This document shows positions 6,131 to 6,150 of a DNA stretch of 6,150 nt, piece after piece. Position 1 is the stretch's first letter. Each line of letters opens with the position of its first letter. The DNA comes from Lachnospiraceae bacterium (GTDB lineage: Bacteria > Bacillota > Clostridia > Lachnospirales > Lachnospiraceae), in contig VSNE01000169.1 of assembly GCA_009774155.1 (NCBI GenBank), positions 1 through 6,150 on the forward strand. The letters run 5' to 3'. Below the pieces are notes generated by a model. It saw only the letters and a list, made by a program, of their open reading frames with translations. It was not told where the DNA came from and ran no database searches. The translations under genes and the position numbers were made by a program.

Positions 6131-6139
6131 TTTATATCA
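6131..6139 (-). promoter_or_regulatory. Candidate extended -10 element for prs
   Basis: Reading the minus strand, TGATATAAA (6139 down to 6131) fits an extended -10 (TGN plus TATAAA). Transcription would start near 6124, about 30 bases before the prs ATG and upstream of its AGGAGG. The -35 region would lie beyond the right edge, so the promoter cannot be confirmed. Confidence 0.35.
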
Positions 6140-6150
6140 TTTTTATAGAC

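Overview
The window is an ordinary chromosomal stretch from a low-to-mid GC Firmicute, most likely a gut-type member of class Clostridia (Lachnospiraceae-like). The evidence is the gene neighbourhood (rbgA, signal peptidase I, rnhB, yraN), the short two-metal-type NagA and short NagB, and the long (391-residue) variant PRPP synthetase. The purine-rich Shine-Dalgarno sequences and tight operon packing also fit. The assignment is inferred from protein features only; no taxonomic marker is present.

Region 1 (1-2821, plus strand) is a compact housekeeping operon. It holds the 3' end of the ribosome-assembly GTPase rbgA/ylqF, then type I signal peptidase (lepB), RNase HII (rnhB), the UPF0102 nuclease-like protein YraN, and a YfiH/PgeF-family (DUF152) protein. 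lepB and rnhB overlap by 1 base, rnhB and yraN overlap by 8 bases, and yraN and pgeF are 11 bases apart, so co-translation is likely. A candidate internal promoter for lepB lies over the end of rbgA.

Region 2 (2822-4880, plus strand) is a two-gene amino-sugar catabolic unit. NagA deacetylates N-acetylglucosamine-6-phosphate, and NagB converts the resulting glucosamine-6-phosphate to fructose-6-phosphate plus ammonia. A good sigma-A-type promoter (TAGACA, 17 bp, TAGAAT) lies in the 148-base gap before nagB. Two imperfect repeats resembling GntR/NagR-type operators flank or overlap its -35. A strong hairpin follows nagA and is placed to terminate transcription in both directions.

Region 3 (4918-6150, minus strand) is a convergent monocistronic-looking gene for a divergent long PRPP synthetase. 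It has a consensus Shine-Dalgarno sequence and a possible extended -10.

I did not find a new defence system, mobile element, CRISPR array, RNA gene or other undescribed system. The points most worth a second look are the nag operator-like repeats, the altered PRPP-binding loop of the Prs-like protein, and the near-identical first 23 bases of nagB and nagA.
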